Assembly (NCBI RefSeq): GCF_900102105.1
Contig: NZ_FNBB01000005.1
Coordinates: 124,001 to 188,000, forward strand
Length of the DNA stretch: 64,000 nucleotides
Origin: Agrobacterium pusense
Lineage (GTDB): Bacteria > Pseudomonadota > Alphaproteobacteria > Rhizobiales > Rhizobiaceae
Reading direction: 5' to 3'
Shown piece after piece: positions 16,671 through 28,296 of this stretch. Below the pieces are notes generated by a model, which was given only the letters and a program-made list of their open reading frames with translations, was not told the DNA's origin and did not search any database. Numbering within the stretch: position 1 is the first letter of the stretch; each line of letters opens with the position of its first letter. The position numbers were made by a program, and so were the translations under genes.

Positions 16671-19627
16671 GCGGCGATTATCGTATCAAGGGCGCAGGCC
16701 GTCTCACGCCGGCGAGAACCGCGCGCTTTACCTTTGACGGCAAGATCTATCCGGCGCTGGAGGGCGACACCGTCGCGTCAGCCCTTCTGGCCAATGGCGT
16801 GCATCTGATCGGCCGCTCGTTCAAATATCACCGTCCGCGTGGTTTCCTGTCGGCCGGGCCGGAGGAACCGAATGCGCTGATCGACGTGTCGCGCGACAGC
16901 CTGCGCAAGCAGCCCAACGTGCGCGCTACGGTGCAGGAAGTCTTCGACGGCGCGATTATCGCCTCGCAGAACCGTTTCCCGTCACTGTCCTTCGATCTGA
17001 GCGCCATCAACGATCTTCTGTCGCCGATGTTCGCGGCCGGTTTCTACTACAAGACGTTCATGTGGCCGAAGGCCGCCTGGCACAAGATTTACGAACCGCT
17101 GATCCGCCGCGCCGCCGGTCTCGGCAAGGCGCCGAGCGAGCCGGATGCGGATCATTATTCCGGCCGTTATGCCCATTGCGACGTGCTGGTGGCCGGCGCT
17201 GGTGTCGCCGGTCTCACAGCTGCGCTTTCTGCCGCGAAAACTGGCGCCAGCGTCATTCTGGTGGATGAGAATGCGGACGTCGGCGGAGCCCTGCGTTTCG
17301 ATGCCGGCGCGGTCATCGACGGTCTCGCCGGTTATGAATGGGCGCAGAAGGTTTTTGCCGAGCTGAAGTCCCTGCCCAATGTGCGGGTTCTGACGCGCAC
17401 GACCGCCTTTGGTTATTACAACCACAATTTTGTCGCGCTCGCCGAACGCGTCACCGATCATCTCGCGACGCCGGCTAAACATCAGCCGCGCGAGCGCCTT
17501 TGGCAGGTCCGCGCCAAAAAGGTCGTGCTGGCGGCCGGTGCGATCGAGCGCCACATGGTCTTCGCCAACAATGACCGGCCTGGCATCATGCTGGCTTCGG
17601 CCGCCCGCACCTATTTGAACCACTACGGCGTCGCCGTGGGCCACAATGTCGGTGTCTACACCGCTCATGATTCCGCCTATGAGACCGCCTTCGATCTGAA
17701 GAAGGCCGGGGTGAAGATCGCCGCCATCGTCGATTGCCGCGAAAATCCGGACCAGCGTCTGCTGGACGAGGCCCGGGCACTCGGCATCGAGGTGCTGGCG
17801 GGTCACAGCGTTTACAATACCGCCGGCCGCCTGCGCGTATCTTCCATGACGGTCGGCCGCAATGGCGGGTCGAACAAGCGCAAGATCGCCATCGACGCGC
17901 TTGTTGTCTCCGCCGGCTGGACGCCTTCAGTGCATCTGTTCTCGCAATCTCGCGGCAAGCTGAAGTTTGACGCGGCTAACCAGCGTTTCCTGCCTGACAT
18001 CCATGTGCAGAACTGCGTCTCCATCGGCGCCTGCAATGGCACGGATGATCTTTCGGCGCTGATCGCCGAGGCCGCGGCTGCGGGTGGCGGCGCGGTGGCG
18101 TTTTCCGGTGAAAACGCCCGGGCCTGGACAGGCGGCATGATTGGTGCGGCGGAGGGTGCAGGCGAGGGCACCGGCGTCAAGGCTTTCATCGATTTCCAGC
18201 ACGATGTCTGCGCCAAGGATATTCGCCTTGCCGTGCGCGAGGGCATGCATTCGGTCGAGCATATCAAGCGCTTCACCACCAATGGCATGGCGTCCGACCA
18301 GGGCAAGATGTCGAACATGCATGGCCTTGCCATTGCATCGGAAGCGCTCGGCCGGGATTTGCCCAAGGTCGGCCTCACCACCTTCCGCCAGCCCTATACG
18401 CCGGTTACTTTCGGCACGCTCATCAACCATTCACGCGGCACGCTGTTCGATCCCGCGCGCAAGACGCCGATGCACGACGAAGAGCTGGCGGCTGGCGCGG
18501 TATTCGAGGATGTCGGCAACTGGAAGCGTGCCTGGTTCTTCCCGCGGGCGGGCGAGGACATGCATGAAGCGATCAACCGTGAATGCAAGACGGTTCGTGA
18601 TAGCGTCGGCATGTTTGATGCCTCCACCCTCGGCAAAATCGAGGTGGTTGGCCCGGATGCGGCGAAGTTCCTGAACCTCATCTACACCAATGCCTGGGAT
18701 ACGTTGAAACCCGGCCGCTGCCGTTATGGCATCATGACCCGCGAAGACGGCTTCGTTTACGATGACGGCGTTGTTGGGCGCCTGGCCGAAGACCGTTTCC
18801 ACGTGACGACGACGACGGGCGGCGCGCCGCGCGTTCTCCAGCACATGGAGGACTATCTCCAGACCGAATTCCCCGATCTCAATGTCTGGCTGACATCGGC
18901 AACCGAACAATGGGCCGTGATTGCCGTGCAGGGGCCGAAGGCGCGCGAGGTTATCGCGCCTTTCGTCGAGGGTATCGACCTTTCGCCGGAGGCCTTTCCG
19001 CATATGGCGGTGGCGGAAGGCAAGTTCTGCGGCGTGCCGACGCGGCTTTTCCGCGTCTCCTTCACCGGCGAACTCGGTTTCGAAATCAATGTGCCTGCCG
19101 ATTACGGCGCAGCCGTCTGGTCTGCAATCCGGGAGAGGGCGGAAGCCGTCGGCGGCTGCCTCTATGGTACCGAGACAATGCATATCCTGCGTGCCGAAAA
19201 GGGCTATATCATCGTCGGGCAGGATACGGATGGCACCGTGACGCCCGATGATGCCGGGCTTGCCTGGGCTGTCTCCAAAAAGAAAACGGATTTCGTCGGC
19301 ATTCGCGGTCTGAAACGCCCCGATCTAACGCGCTCCGGCCGCAAACAGCTTGTTGGCCTGAAGACGAAGGACCGGCTGACCGTTCCGGACGAGGGCGGTC
19401 AGATCGTTGCCGATCCGAACCAGCCAAAGCCAATGACCATGCTCGGCCATGTGACCTCGGCCTATTGGTCGGAAAATCTCGGCCATTCCATTGCTTTCGC
19501 CTTGGTGGCGGATGGCAGGGCGCGCATGGGCGAAACGCTCTATATTCCGCTTGCTGATAAAACCATTGCCGTCGAAGTGACCGACATGGTCTTCCTCGAC
19601 AAGGAAGGAGCCCGTCTCAATGGCTGA
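16667..19627 (+). CDS. soxA: sarcosine oxidase, alpha subunit
   Basis: 986 aa, the usual alpha size. Domain order: N-terminal ferredoxin-like part (FTFDGKIYPALEGDTVASALLANG, about 15-40); NAD/FAD Rossmann domain beginning VLVAGAGVAGLTAALSAAK near 173; a central pyridine-nucleotide-disulfide-oxidoreductase fold; and a C-terminal aminomethyltransferase (GcvT-like) domain from about 590, which binds tetrahydrofolate. It overlaps soxD upstream and soxG downstream by a few bases, showing tight coupling. Confidence 0.95.
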   Translation: MSGDYRIKGAGRLTPARTARFTFDGKIYPALEGDTVASALLANGVHLIGRSFKYHRPRGFLSAGPEEPNALIDVSRDSLRKQPNVRATVQEVFDGAIIASQNRFPSLSFDLSAINDLLSPMFAAGFYYKTFMWPKAAWHKIYEPLIRRAAGLGKAPSEPDADHYSGRYAHCDVLVAGAGVAGLTAALSAAKTGASVILVDENADVGGALRFDAGAVIDGLAGYEWAQKVFAELKSLPNVRVLTRTTAFGYYNHNFVALAERVTDHLATPAKHQPRERLWQVRAKKVVLAAGAIERHMVFANNDRPGIMLASAARTYLNHYGVAVGHNVGVYTAHDSAYETAFDLKKAGVKIAAIVDCRENPDQRLLDEARALGIEVLAGHSVYNTAGRLRVSSMTVGRNGGSNKRKIAIDALVVSAGWTPSVHLFSQSRGKLKFDAANQRFLPDIHVQNCVSIGACNGTDDLSALIAEAAAAGGGAVAFSGENARAWTGGMIGAAEGAGEGTGVKAFIDFQHDVCAKDIRLAVREGMHSVEHIKRFTTNGMASDQGKMSNMHGLAIASEALGRDLPKVGLTTFRQPYTPVTFGTLINHSRGTLFDPARKTPMHDEELAAGAVFEDVGNWKRAWFFPRAGEDMHEAINRECKTVRDSVGMFDASTLGKIEVVGPDAAKFLNLIYTNAWDTLKPGRCRYGIMTREDGFVYDDGVVGRLAEDRFHVTTTTGGAPRVLQHMEDYLQTEFPDLNVWLTSATEQWAVIAVQGPKAREVIAPFVEGIDLSPEAFPHMAVAEGKFCGVPTRLFRVSFTGELGFEINVPADYGAAVWSAIRERAEAVGGCLYGTETMHILRAEKGYIIVGQDTDGTVTPDDAGLAWAVSKKKTDFVGIRGLKRPDLTRSGRKQLVGLKTKDRLTVPDEGGQIVADPNQPKPMTMLGHVTSAYWSENLGHSIAFALVADGRARMGETLYIPLADKTIAVEVTDMVFLDKEGARLNG

Positions 19628-20174
19628 TATGCTGCACGCAAAACGCAAATCCGTGCTTGAGGATTTTCACGGCGGTTCGCCCTTCGTATCGCTGAAGCCT
19701 GCGGCTTCTGCCTCGCGGTTGTCGCTGCGGGCACGCGAGAGCGCCGTGCCGGCGCTGTCCGAAGCGCTCGGTCTTGCCCTGCCGACCAGCCCGAAAAGCT
19801 CGGTCACCTCTGGTCTGCGATCCGCTCTGTGGCTCGGCCCGGATGAATGGCTGCTGATCGATCAGGGCGAAAGCGATCTCATGGTGGCGCTTGCCGGCGT
19901 TTCCGGCCTGTTTTCGGCAACTGATATTTCCCACCGCAACACCGCCATCATCGTTTCCGGCGCTGGCGCGGAAGCAGCTCTCAATGCCGGCTGCCCGCAG
20001 GACCTTTCTCTTGCGAGGTTCCCGGTAGGTGGCTGCTCACGCACTATTTTCGGCAAGGCGGAAGTGGTCCTGCTGCGCACGGCGGATGACACATTCCGGG
20101 TGGAGTGCTGGCGCTCCTTCGCGACCTATGTCGGCGGGCTGCTGCAGGAGGCGGCTGAGGACGTGGCGGTTTAA
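19620..20174 (+). CDS. soxG: sarcosine oxidase, gamma subunit
   Basis: 184 aa GcvT/folate-domain-like subunit completing the sarcosine oxidase tetramer. Recognisable stretch: SALWLGPDEWLLID near 63-76 and ISHRNTAIIVSG. Starts 8 bp inside the end of soxA. The 3' end overlaps by 4 bp the stop of the convergent DUF2332 gene. Confidence 0.9.
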   Translation: MADMLHAKRKSVLEDFHGGSPFVSLKPAASASRLSLRARESAVPALSEALGLALPTSPKSSVTSGLRSALWLGPDEWLLIDQGESDLMVALAGVSGLFSATDISHRNTAIIVSGAGAEAALNAGCPQDLSLARFPVGGCSRTIFGKAEVVLLRTADDTFRVECWRSFATYVGGLLQEAAEDVAV

Positions 20175-21214
20175 CTCTCTGTCCAACCCCGCCATTCCAC
20201 CCATCGCCCATGGAAATCGGCGCGGCCGATTTCCTGCTTTTCGCCGCCCGGCCAGATTTGAAGCATAATTGCAGCACCGCCGGGCGTCGCATCCGCTTCC
20301 ATTTGCAGCCGGGCAAGCGGGGCGTCCGGCGTGGCGCGGGTGCCGGCCTCGGCAATCACAGTCTCGCCGGCCTGTTTCAGGTCATCGGGCAGATATTGCC
20401 AGGCGACGGAATGATAGATGACATGGGCAGCGCCCGGATATTGCGTGGCAAGGCGGCGTTGCAGCCAGTCGACAGCGTCGGCCTTCTCGACATGCAGAGC
20501 GTGTTCCATCGCTATGCGCAGGGCGGCGGCCGTTCGTTCCAGCCTGTCCGTCTGGTCGGCCCAGACATAGGACATCAGCCGCAGACGATCTTCCGCGGAT
20601 GACGGATCGAGTGGGTTGATATCGCAGCCGGCGCGCTCGATAACGTCGATCCGCTCATGGGCGGGGGTGTCGCCGCGCCACTCCGGTGACAGGAAAACAT
20701 CGGATTGTTCACCCCAGACGAGATCGCCGAGGCGATATCGGTAACGGTCAAATTGCAGGTTGAGGCCAGCGCTGGCCCCGACTTCGGAAAGCACCAGCGG
20801 CTTGCCCGTCATTTTCGCAATCGAAAGAAAGCCAGGCAGCAGAACGGCAGAACGGCGAACCTCGTTGGTCTGCGGCGGTGATTGCAACCTTCCGAGGATG
20901 AAGGCGGAATGAAAACGCAGGGCGTTTGCACATGCCTGCCAGAGCGCTTCTTCGTTTTCCGGCGGAATATCGGCGAGCGGCGCGATCTTTTCCTCTATGG
21001 CAAGCGCATGCAGGGCGCCGGCCAGCCGTAGCGGTACGGAATCTCCGGATGGGCCGACATCGCCGGACCAGGACAAAATTCGCTCGCCGACCTCTGTCTG
21101 GCGGTCGAGCCTTGTTGCCATGGCGCGGCAAAGCCGTGCAGTGAAGGGAGAGCCGAGGCTGTCGCAGGCTCTTGCCTGAACGAGAAACGCATTCCTCACG
21201 GCTTCGTCATGCAT
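20171..21214 (-). CDS. DUF2332 family protein
   Basis: 347 aa, matches in outline the DUF2332 family: an N-terminal helical part (AFLVQARACDSLGSPFTARLC), the conserved SEVGASAGLNLQFDRYRY near 135-152, and a C-terminal VIYHSVAWQYLP. The GASAGLNL motif suggests a Rossmann-like nucleotide or SAM-binding core, but the biochemical role is unknown. It lies 21 bp downstream of the MaoC-like gene, probably the same transcript. Confidence 0.8.
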   Translation of the reverse strand: MHDEAVRNAFLVQARACDSLGSPFTARLCRAMATRLDRQTEVGERILSWSGDVGPSGDSVPLRLAGALHALAIEEKIAPLADIPPENEEALWQACANALRFHSAFILGRLQSPPQTNEVRRSAVLLPGFLSIAKMTGKPLVLSEVGASAGLNLQFDRYRYRLGDLVWGEQSDVFLSPEWRGDTPAHERIDVIERAGCDINPLDPSSAEDRLRLMSYVWADQTDRLERTAAALRIAMEHALHVEKADAVDWLQRRLATQYPGAAHVIYHSVAWQYLPDDLKQAGETVIAEAGTRATPDAPLARLQMEADATPGGAAIMLQIWPGGEKQEIGRADFHGRWVEWRGWTES

Positions 21215-21235
21215 GCGGTCTCTCCCTCGTGGGTT

Positions 21236-21724
21236 TCAGGCGTCCTCCGGCCTGTCCTCCGGATTGAACTGGCTGATGGTGGTCCAGCGCGCGGTTAGCG
21301 CCGGCTTTTTCTCGTTTTCGATTTCCACCGTCACATCGTAGGTGGTCATCAGCATGGAGGCTCCGCGAAAGCGCGTCTCCGCCAGGGTGAAACGGCCGCG
21401 CACGCGAGCACCGCTTTTGACCGGAGCGACGAAACGAATGGCGTCAAAGCCGTAATTGATGCCCATGGTCTGCTCGCGGATGCGCGGCAGGGCGTCGTAA
21501 TTCAGGGCCGAAAGCAGAGACAGCGTCAGGAACCCATGTGCAATGGTGCCGCCAAAGGGACTTTCCGCTTTGGCGCGTTCCGGATCTGTGTGGATGAACT
21601 GGTCATCCAGTGTTGCTTTTGCGAAGCTGTCGATCATTGTCTGGTCGACCGTGATCCAGTCGGAAACGCCCATTTCTGTGCCAACGTGGTTTTTCATCTC
21701 GGCCAGCGCAATTTCTTTTGTCAT
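21236..21724 (-). CDS. MaoC-like (NodN-type) hot-dog dehydratase
   Basis: 162 aa single hot-dog domain. The segment DQFIHTDPERAKAESPFGGTIAHGFLTLSL holds the enoyl-CoA hydratase-2 signature with D41 and H46 as likely catalytic pair. Closest named relatives I recall are NodN and MaoC-like proteins of rhizobia. Probably hydrates or dehydrates an acyl-CoA; substrate unknown. Promoter is expected right of 21724. Confidence 0.85.
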   Translation of the reverse strand: MTKEIALAEMKNHVGTEMGVSDWITVDQTMIDSFAKATLDDQFIHTDPERAKAESPFGGTIAHGFLTLSLLSALNYDALPRIREQTMGINYGFDAIRFVAPVKSGARVRGRFTLAETRFRGASMLMTTYDVTVEIENEKKPALTARWTTISQFNPEDRPEDA

Positions 21725-21778
21725 GTTACCTCGTCCGCATTGTCTCCCGCGACTTATACGGCTCGTGACGCGACGGGA

Positions 21779-23734
21779 TCAACCGCGCAGATAAAACACC
21801 ACCGAACGGGCTGGAAGGAAGGCGGGGTTACCGAAATCCGTGCCGATGGCGGACCAGCCATCGCCCGGCAGGGTGAAAGGCACTATCTCACGGCTGCGGT
21901 TTATCAGCACGGCAAGTTCAGCGTCGGCACCAGTTTCCCGGTCGAGGGTGGAAAGCACCATGGCAAAAGCCTGCGCAATTGGCCTTTCCCAGTCTGCCGT
22001 CGTCATCGGCTCGCCGGCGGGGGCGAGCCATGTCACATCGCCATAGCCTGAGAAGAAGCCTGTCCCCGAAAACACGTCGAAACGTTTGCGCAATGAAGCG
22101 AGAAAGGCCGTATGGTCGATCAATTCGCGGGAAAGCGATGACCAGTCGACCCAGCTTATCTCATTGTCCTGGCAATAGGCGTTGTTGTTGCCTTGCTGGC
22201 TGCGGCCGCCCTCATCGCCCGCCGTGAGCATCAGGGCGCCGCGAGAGACGAAAAGCGTGGAAAGCAGCGCCTTCACATCTGCAATCCGGGCTGCTCCAAT
22301 GGCGGGATCGTCTGTCAGCCCCTCAAAGCCATTGTTCCAGGAATGGTTGTCATTGTGGCCGTCGCGATTGCTCTCGCCGTTTTTCTCATTGTGCTTATGT
22401 TCGTGGCTGACGAGATCGTACAGGGTGAAACCGTCATGGGCTGCGAGAAAATTGACGCTGCGGGTGTTCTGGCGGCCATGGCGGGAAAAGATCGGCGAGG
22501 AACCGGAAAGCGCATCGGCCAGCGCCCCGGTCGTGCCGGTGTCCCCGCGCCAGAACCGGCGCATGTCATCGCGGGCGCGATCGTTCCATTCGAGGAAGCT
22601 TTCCGGAAAATTGCCGAGCTGGTAACCGCCGGGGCCGATATCCCACGGTTCGGCGATTAGCAGGCGGTCATAAAGCGCCGGGTCCGAATGCATGGCCGAG
22701 AGCGTTTCGCTTGCCATTTCGAAGCCATTGGCCGTTCGTCCGAGCACTGGGGCCAGATCAAAGCGGAAACCGTCCACGCCGGCACTCAGAACGAAATGCC
22801 TGAGAGAATCGATAATAAGCTGCCGGATATAGGGATGGTCGCAGGCGACCGTGTTGCCGGTGCCGGTATCGTTGACCAGAACCCCCGGTTTGCCCGGCGG
22901 GTGACGAAAGGCGGTGAGATTGTCGAGCCCGCGCAGCGATAGAACCGATCCTTCGATATCGCTTTCACCCGTGTGGTTGAAGACCAGATCGAGAATGACA
23001 CCGATGCCCTGCGCATGCAGCGCTGCAACCGTCTCGCGCAGTCCGCGCACGCCACCGGGACAGAGTCGAGGATCAAGCGCCATGAAGCCGACGGGATTAT
23101 AACCCCAGGCATTGGAAAGGCCGAGAGGCGGCAGGTGACGCTCGTCGATCCACGCGGTAATCGGCATCAGCTCCACCGCGTCGACGCCGATTTTTTTCAG
23201 GTGGGCGAGGATGGCGGGATGGGCGAGCGCGGCGACGGTGCCCCGGATGTCTTCCGGCACCTCGGGATGCAGCTGTGAAAAGGACTTCACGGAAAGTTCG
23301 TAAATCAGCCCACCTTCGGTGAAAAGCGGGGGTTGGCGCTTGAGCGGCTCATGGCTGGCAAGAATCGCCTTGGGCACGATGTGGCCCGTTTCCTGACCAA
23401 AGGCAAAAAGGGCTGGATCATGCCGGAAGGGACGGTCTATCTCGGTGGCATAGGGGTCGAGCAGCAACTTTGCGGGATCGAACCACAGGCCATGTTCGGG
23501 CGAATAAATACCGTGAGCGCGAAAGCCGTAACGCGTACCCGGGCCAGCGTCGGAGACGATCAATCCGTGAATGTCGCCTTCGCCGCGCACCATTGGCAGG
23601 CGCGCCATCTCTTTTTCCCCGGCCGTATCGAAAAGACAAAGATCGATCTGGGAGGCGTGCCGGGAATAGACCGTGAATTCCGTTCCGTTTTCCGTCTGCA
23701 GCGCGCCTTTGGGGAAAACGGAAGGTGTCTGCAT
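21779..23734 (-). CDS. glgX: glycogen debranching enzyme
   Basis: 651 aa GH13 enzyme that hydrolyses alpha-1,6 branches left after phosphorylase trimming of glycogen. N-terminal CBM48-like domain (about 1-110), then the TIM barrel with GH13 motifs: DLVFNHTGE, DGFRFDLAPVLG (nucleophile D), LLIAEPWD (acid/base E) and FLAAHDGFTLYDLV. Last gene of the glg run, 197 bp after pgm, a gap that contains a dispersed palindrome, so it may also have its own promoter. Confidence 0.95.
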   Translation of the reverse strand: MQTPSVFPKGALQTENGTEFTVYSRHASQIDLCLFDTAGEKEMARLPMVRGEGDIHGLIVSDAGPGTRYGFRAHGIYSPEHGLWFDPAKLLLDPYATEIDRPFRHDPALFAFGQETGHIVPKAILASHEPLKRQPPLFTEGGLIYELSVKSFSQLHPEVPEDIRGTVAALAHPAILAHLKKIGVDAVELMPITAWIDERHLPPLGLSNAWGYNPVGFMALDPRLCPGGVRGLRETVAALHAQGIGVILDLVFNHTGESDIEGSVLSLRGLDNLTAFRHPPGKPGVLVNDTGTGNTVACDHPYIRQLIIDSLRHFVLSAGVDGFRFDLAPVLGRTANGFEMASETLSAMHSDPALYDRLLIAEPWDIGPGGYQLGNFPESFLEWNDRARDDMRRFWRGDTGTTGALADALSGSSPIFSRHGRQNTRSVNFLAAHDGFTLYDLVSHEHKHNEKNGESNRDGHNDNHSWNNGFEGLTDDPAIGAARIADVKALLSTLFVSRGALMLTAGDEGGRSQQGNNNAYCQDNEISWVDWSSLSRELIDHTAFLASLRKRFDVFSGTGFFSGYGDVTWLAPAGEPMTTADWERPIAQAFAMVLSTLDRETGADAELAVLINRSREIVPFTLPGDGWSAIGTDFGNPAFLPARSVVFYLRG

Positions 23735-23805
23735 TATCTGTCTCCGCTAGATAATATCTCTTCTGAAAGGTATCGGCAGAATAGGAGGGTTGGAAACCCT
23801 CCTCC

Positions 23806-23833
23806 GTCATCCTCGAGCAAGCCCGAGGATGAC
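23806..23833. repeat. intergenic palindromic repeat between pgm and glgX
   Basis: GTCATCCTCG and CGAGGATGAC, perfect 10 bp arms around AGCAAGCC. Such GTCATCCTCGGGC-type palindromes recur between genes in rhizobial genomes. Could form a stable hairpin in the pgm-glgX mRNA. Confidence 0.6.
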
Positions 23834-23931
23834 GCCGAGCAGGGCGGCGGACGTGTCACTCCAACGAGTTGCTTTGTGAACTCATCGTATTGTGCCCGGC
23901 TCTCTCAGGAGAAAGCAGCGCCGCAGCCAGC

Positions 23932-27007
<3,076 letters not shown>

Positions 27008-27012
27008 CGGCG

Positions 27013-28275
27013 CTACAGGTCCAGCTTGTCGATCATCGATTGGGTGATAAGGCAGATGCCGTTTTCGGTACGGCGGAAACGTTTGGCATCCAGTTCTGGG
27101 TCTTCTCCTACAATCAGTCCTTCCGGAATGACCACGCCATGGTCGATGACGACATTGCTGAGCTGGGCATGACGCCCGATCTTCACACTCGGCAGTACTA
27201 CGGCATTCTCAAGGCGGGAGTATGAATTGGCGCGCACGCCTGTGAACAGAAGGCTGCGGTTGAGCGACGCACCCGAAATGATGCAGTCACCGGAAACGAC
27301 CGAAGACACGGCCGAGCCACGGCGGTTCTCGTCGTCATGCACGAATTTTGCCGGCGGTGTGATTTCCGCATAGGTCCAGATCGGCCAGGATTTGTCGTAG
27401 ATATCGAGGTCAGGCACCACATCCGTCAGGTCGATATTGGCCTGCCAGTAGGCGTCGATGGTGCCGACGTCCCGCCAGTAGGGGCCATGCTCGAAATCCG
27501 AACGCACGCAGGAGTCTGCGAAGCGATGGGCAACGGCTTTGCCGTGTTTCACGATATAGGGAATGATGTCCTTGCCGAAATCGCGGCTGGAGGTGGGGTC
27601 TGCGGCGTCGCGGCGCAGCGCTTCCATCAGGAATTTCGTGTGGAAGACGTAGATGCCCATGGAGGCGAGCGCAAAACCCTCATTGCCGGGAATGCCGGGC
27701 GGATCGGCGGGCTTTTCAATGAAATCGATGATCTCGTCTTTTTCATTCACATGCATGACGCCGAAGCCGGTTGCTTCCATACGCGGCACTTCAAGGCAGC
27801 CGATCGTCACATCCGCACCGGAATCGACATGCTGCTGCAGCATGTATTCGTAGTCCATTTTATAGATATGGTCGCCGGCGAGGATGACCATGTATTCCGG
27901 CCCATAGGGCTCGATAATGTCGATGTTCTGGTAAACCGCGTCTGCCGTACCCTCATACCATTGCGTTTCGGAAACGCGCTGGGAGGCGGGCAGGATGTCG
28001 AAGCTTTCGTTACGTTCGGGGCGGAAGAAGTCCCAGCCGCGCTGCAGGTGCCGAATGAGGGAGTGCGCCTTGTATTGCGTGGCGACGCCGATGCGGCGAA
28101 TGCCGGAATTAAGCGCGTTGGAGAGCGCAAAATCGATGATGCGCGCCTTGCCGCCAAAATAAACGGCGGGTTTTGCTCGGCGATCCGTCAGTTCCTTCAG
28201 GCGGCTGCCTCTGCCGCCCGCGAGGACATAGGCCATTGCATCACGCGCCAAAGGCTGAACTCTTTTTTCCGACAT
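27013..28275 (-). CDS. glgC: glucose-1-phosphate adenylyltransferase (ADP-glucose pyrophosphorylase)
   Basis: 420 aa; makes ADP-glucose, the committed step of glycogen synthesis. The Agrobacterium enzyme is known to be activated by fructose-6-P and pyruvate. Visible: [28 protein letters not shown] at the N-terminus (catalytic loop and substrate lysine), [14 protein letters not shown], and a C-terminal left-handed beta-helix region with [22 protein letters not shown]. Same operon, 21 bp after glgB. Confidence 0.97.
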   Translation of the reverse strand: MSEKRVQPLARDAMAYVLAGGRGSRLKELTDRRAKPAVYFGGKARIIDFALSNALNSGIRRIGVATQYKAHSLIRHLQRGWDFFRPERNESFDILPASQRVSETQWYEGTADAVYQNIDIIEPYGPEYMVILAGDHIYKMDYEYMLQQHVDSGADVTIGCLEVPRMEATGFGVMHVNEKDEIIDFIEKPADPPGIPGNEGFALASMGIYVFHTKFLMEALRRDAADPTSSRDFGKDIIPYIVKHGKAVAHRFADSCVRSDFEHGPYWRDVGTIDAYWQANIDLTDVVPDLDIYDKSWPIWTYAEITPPAKFVHDDENRRGSAVSSVVSGDCIISGASLNRSLLFTGVRANSYSRLENAVVLPSVKIGRHAQLSNVVIDHGVVIPEGLIVGEDPELDAKRFRRTENGICLITQSMIDKLDL

Positions 28276-28296
28276 GGTGTCCTCCCTCTCTGTCTG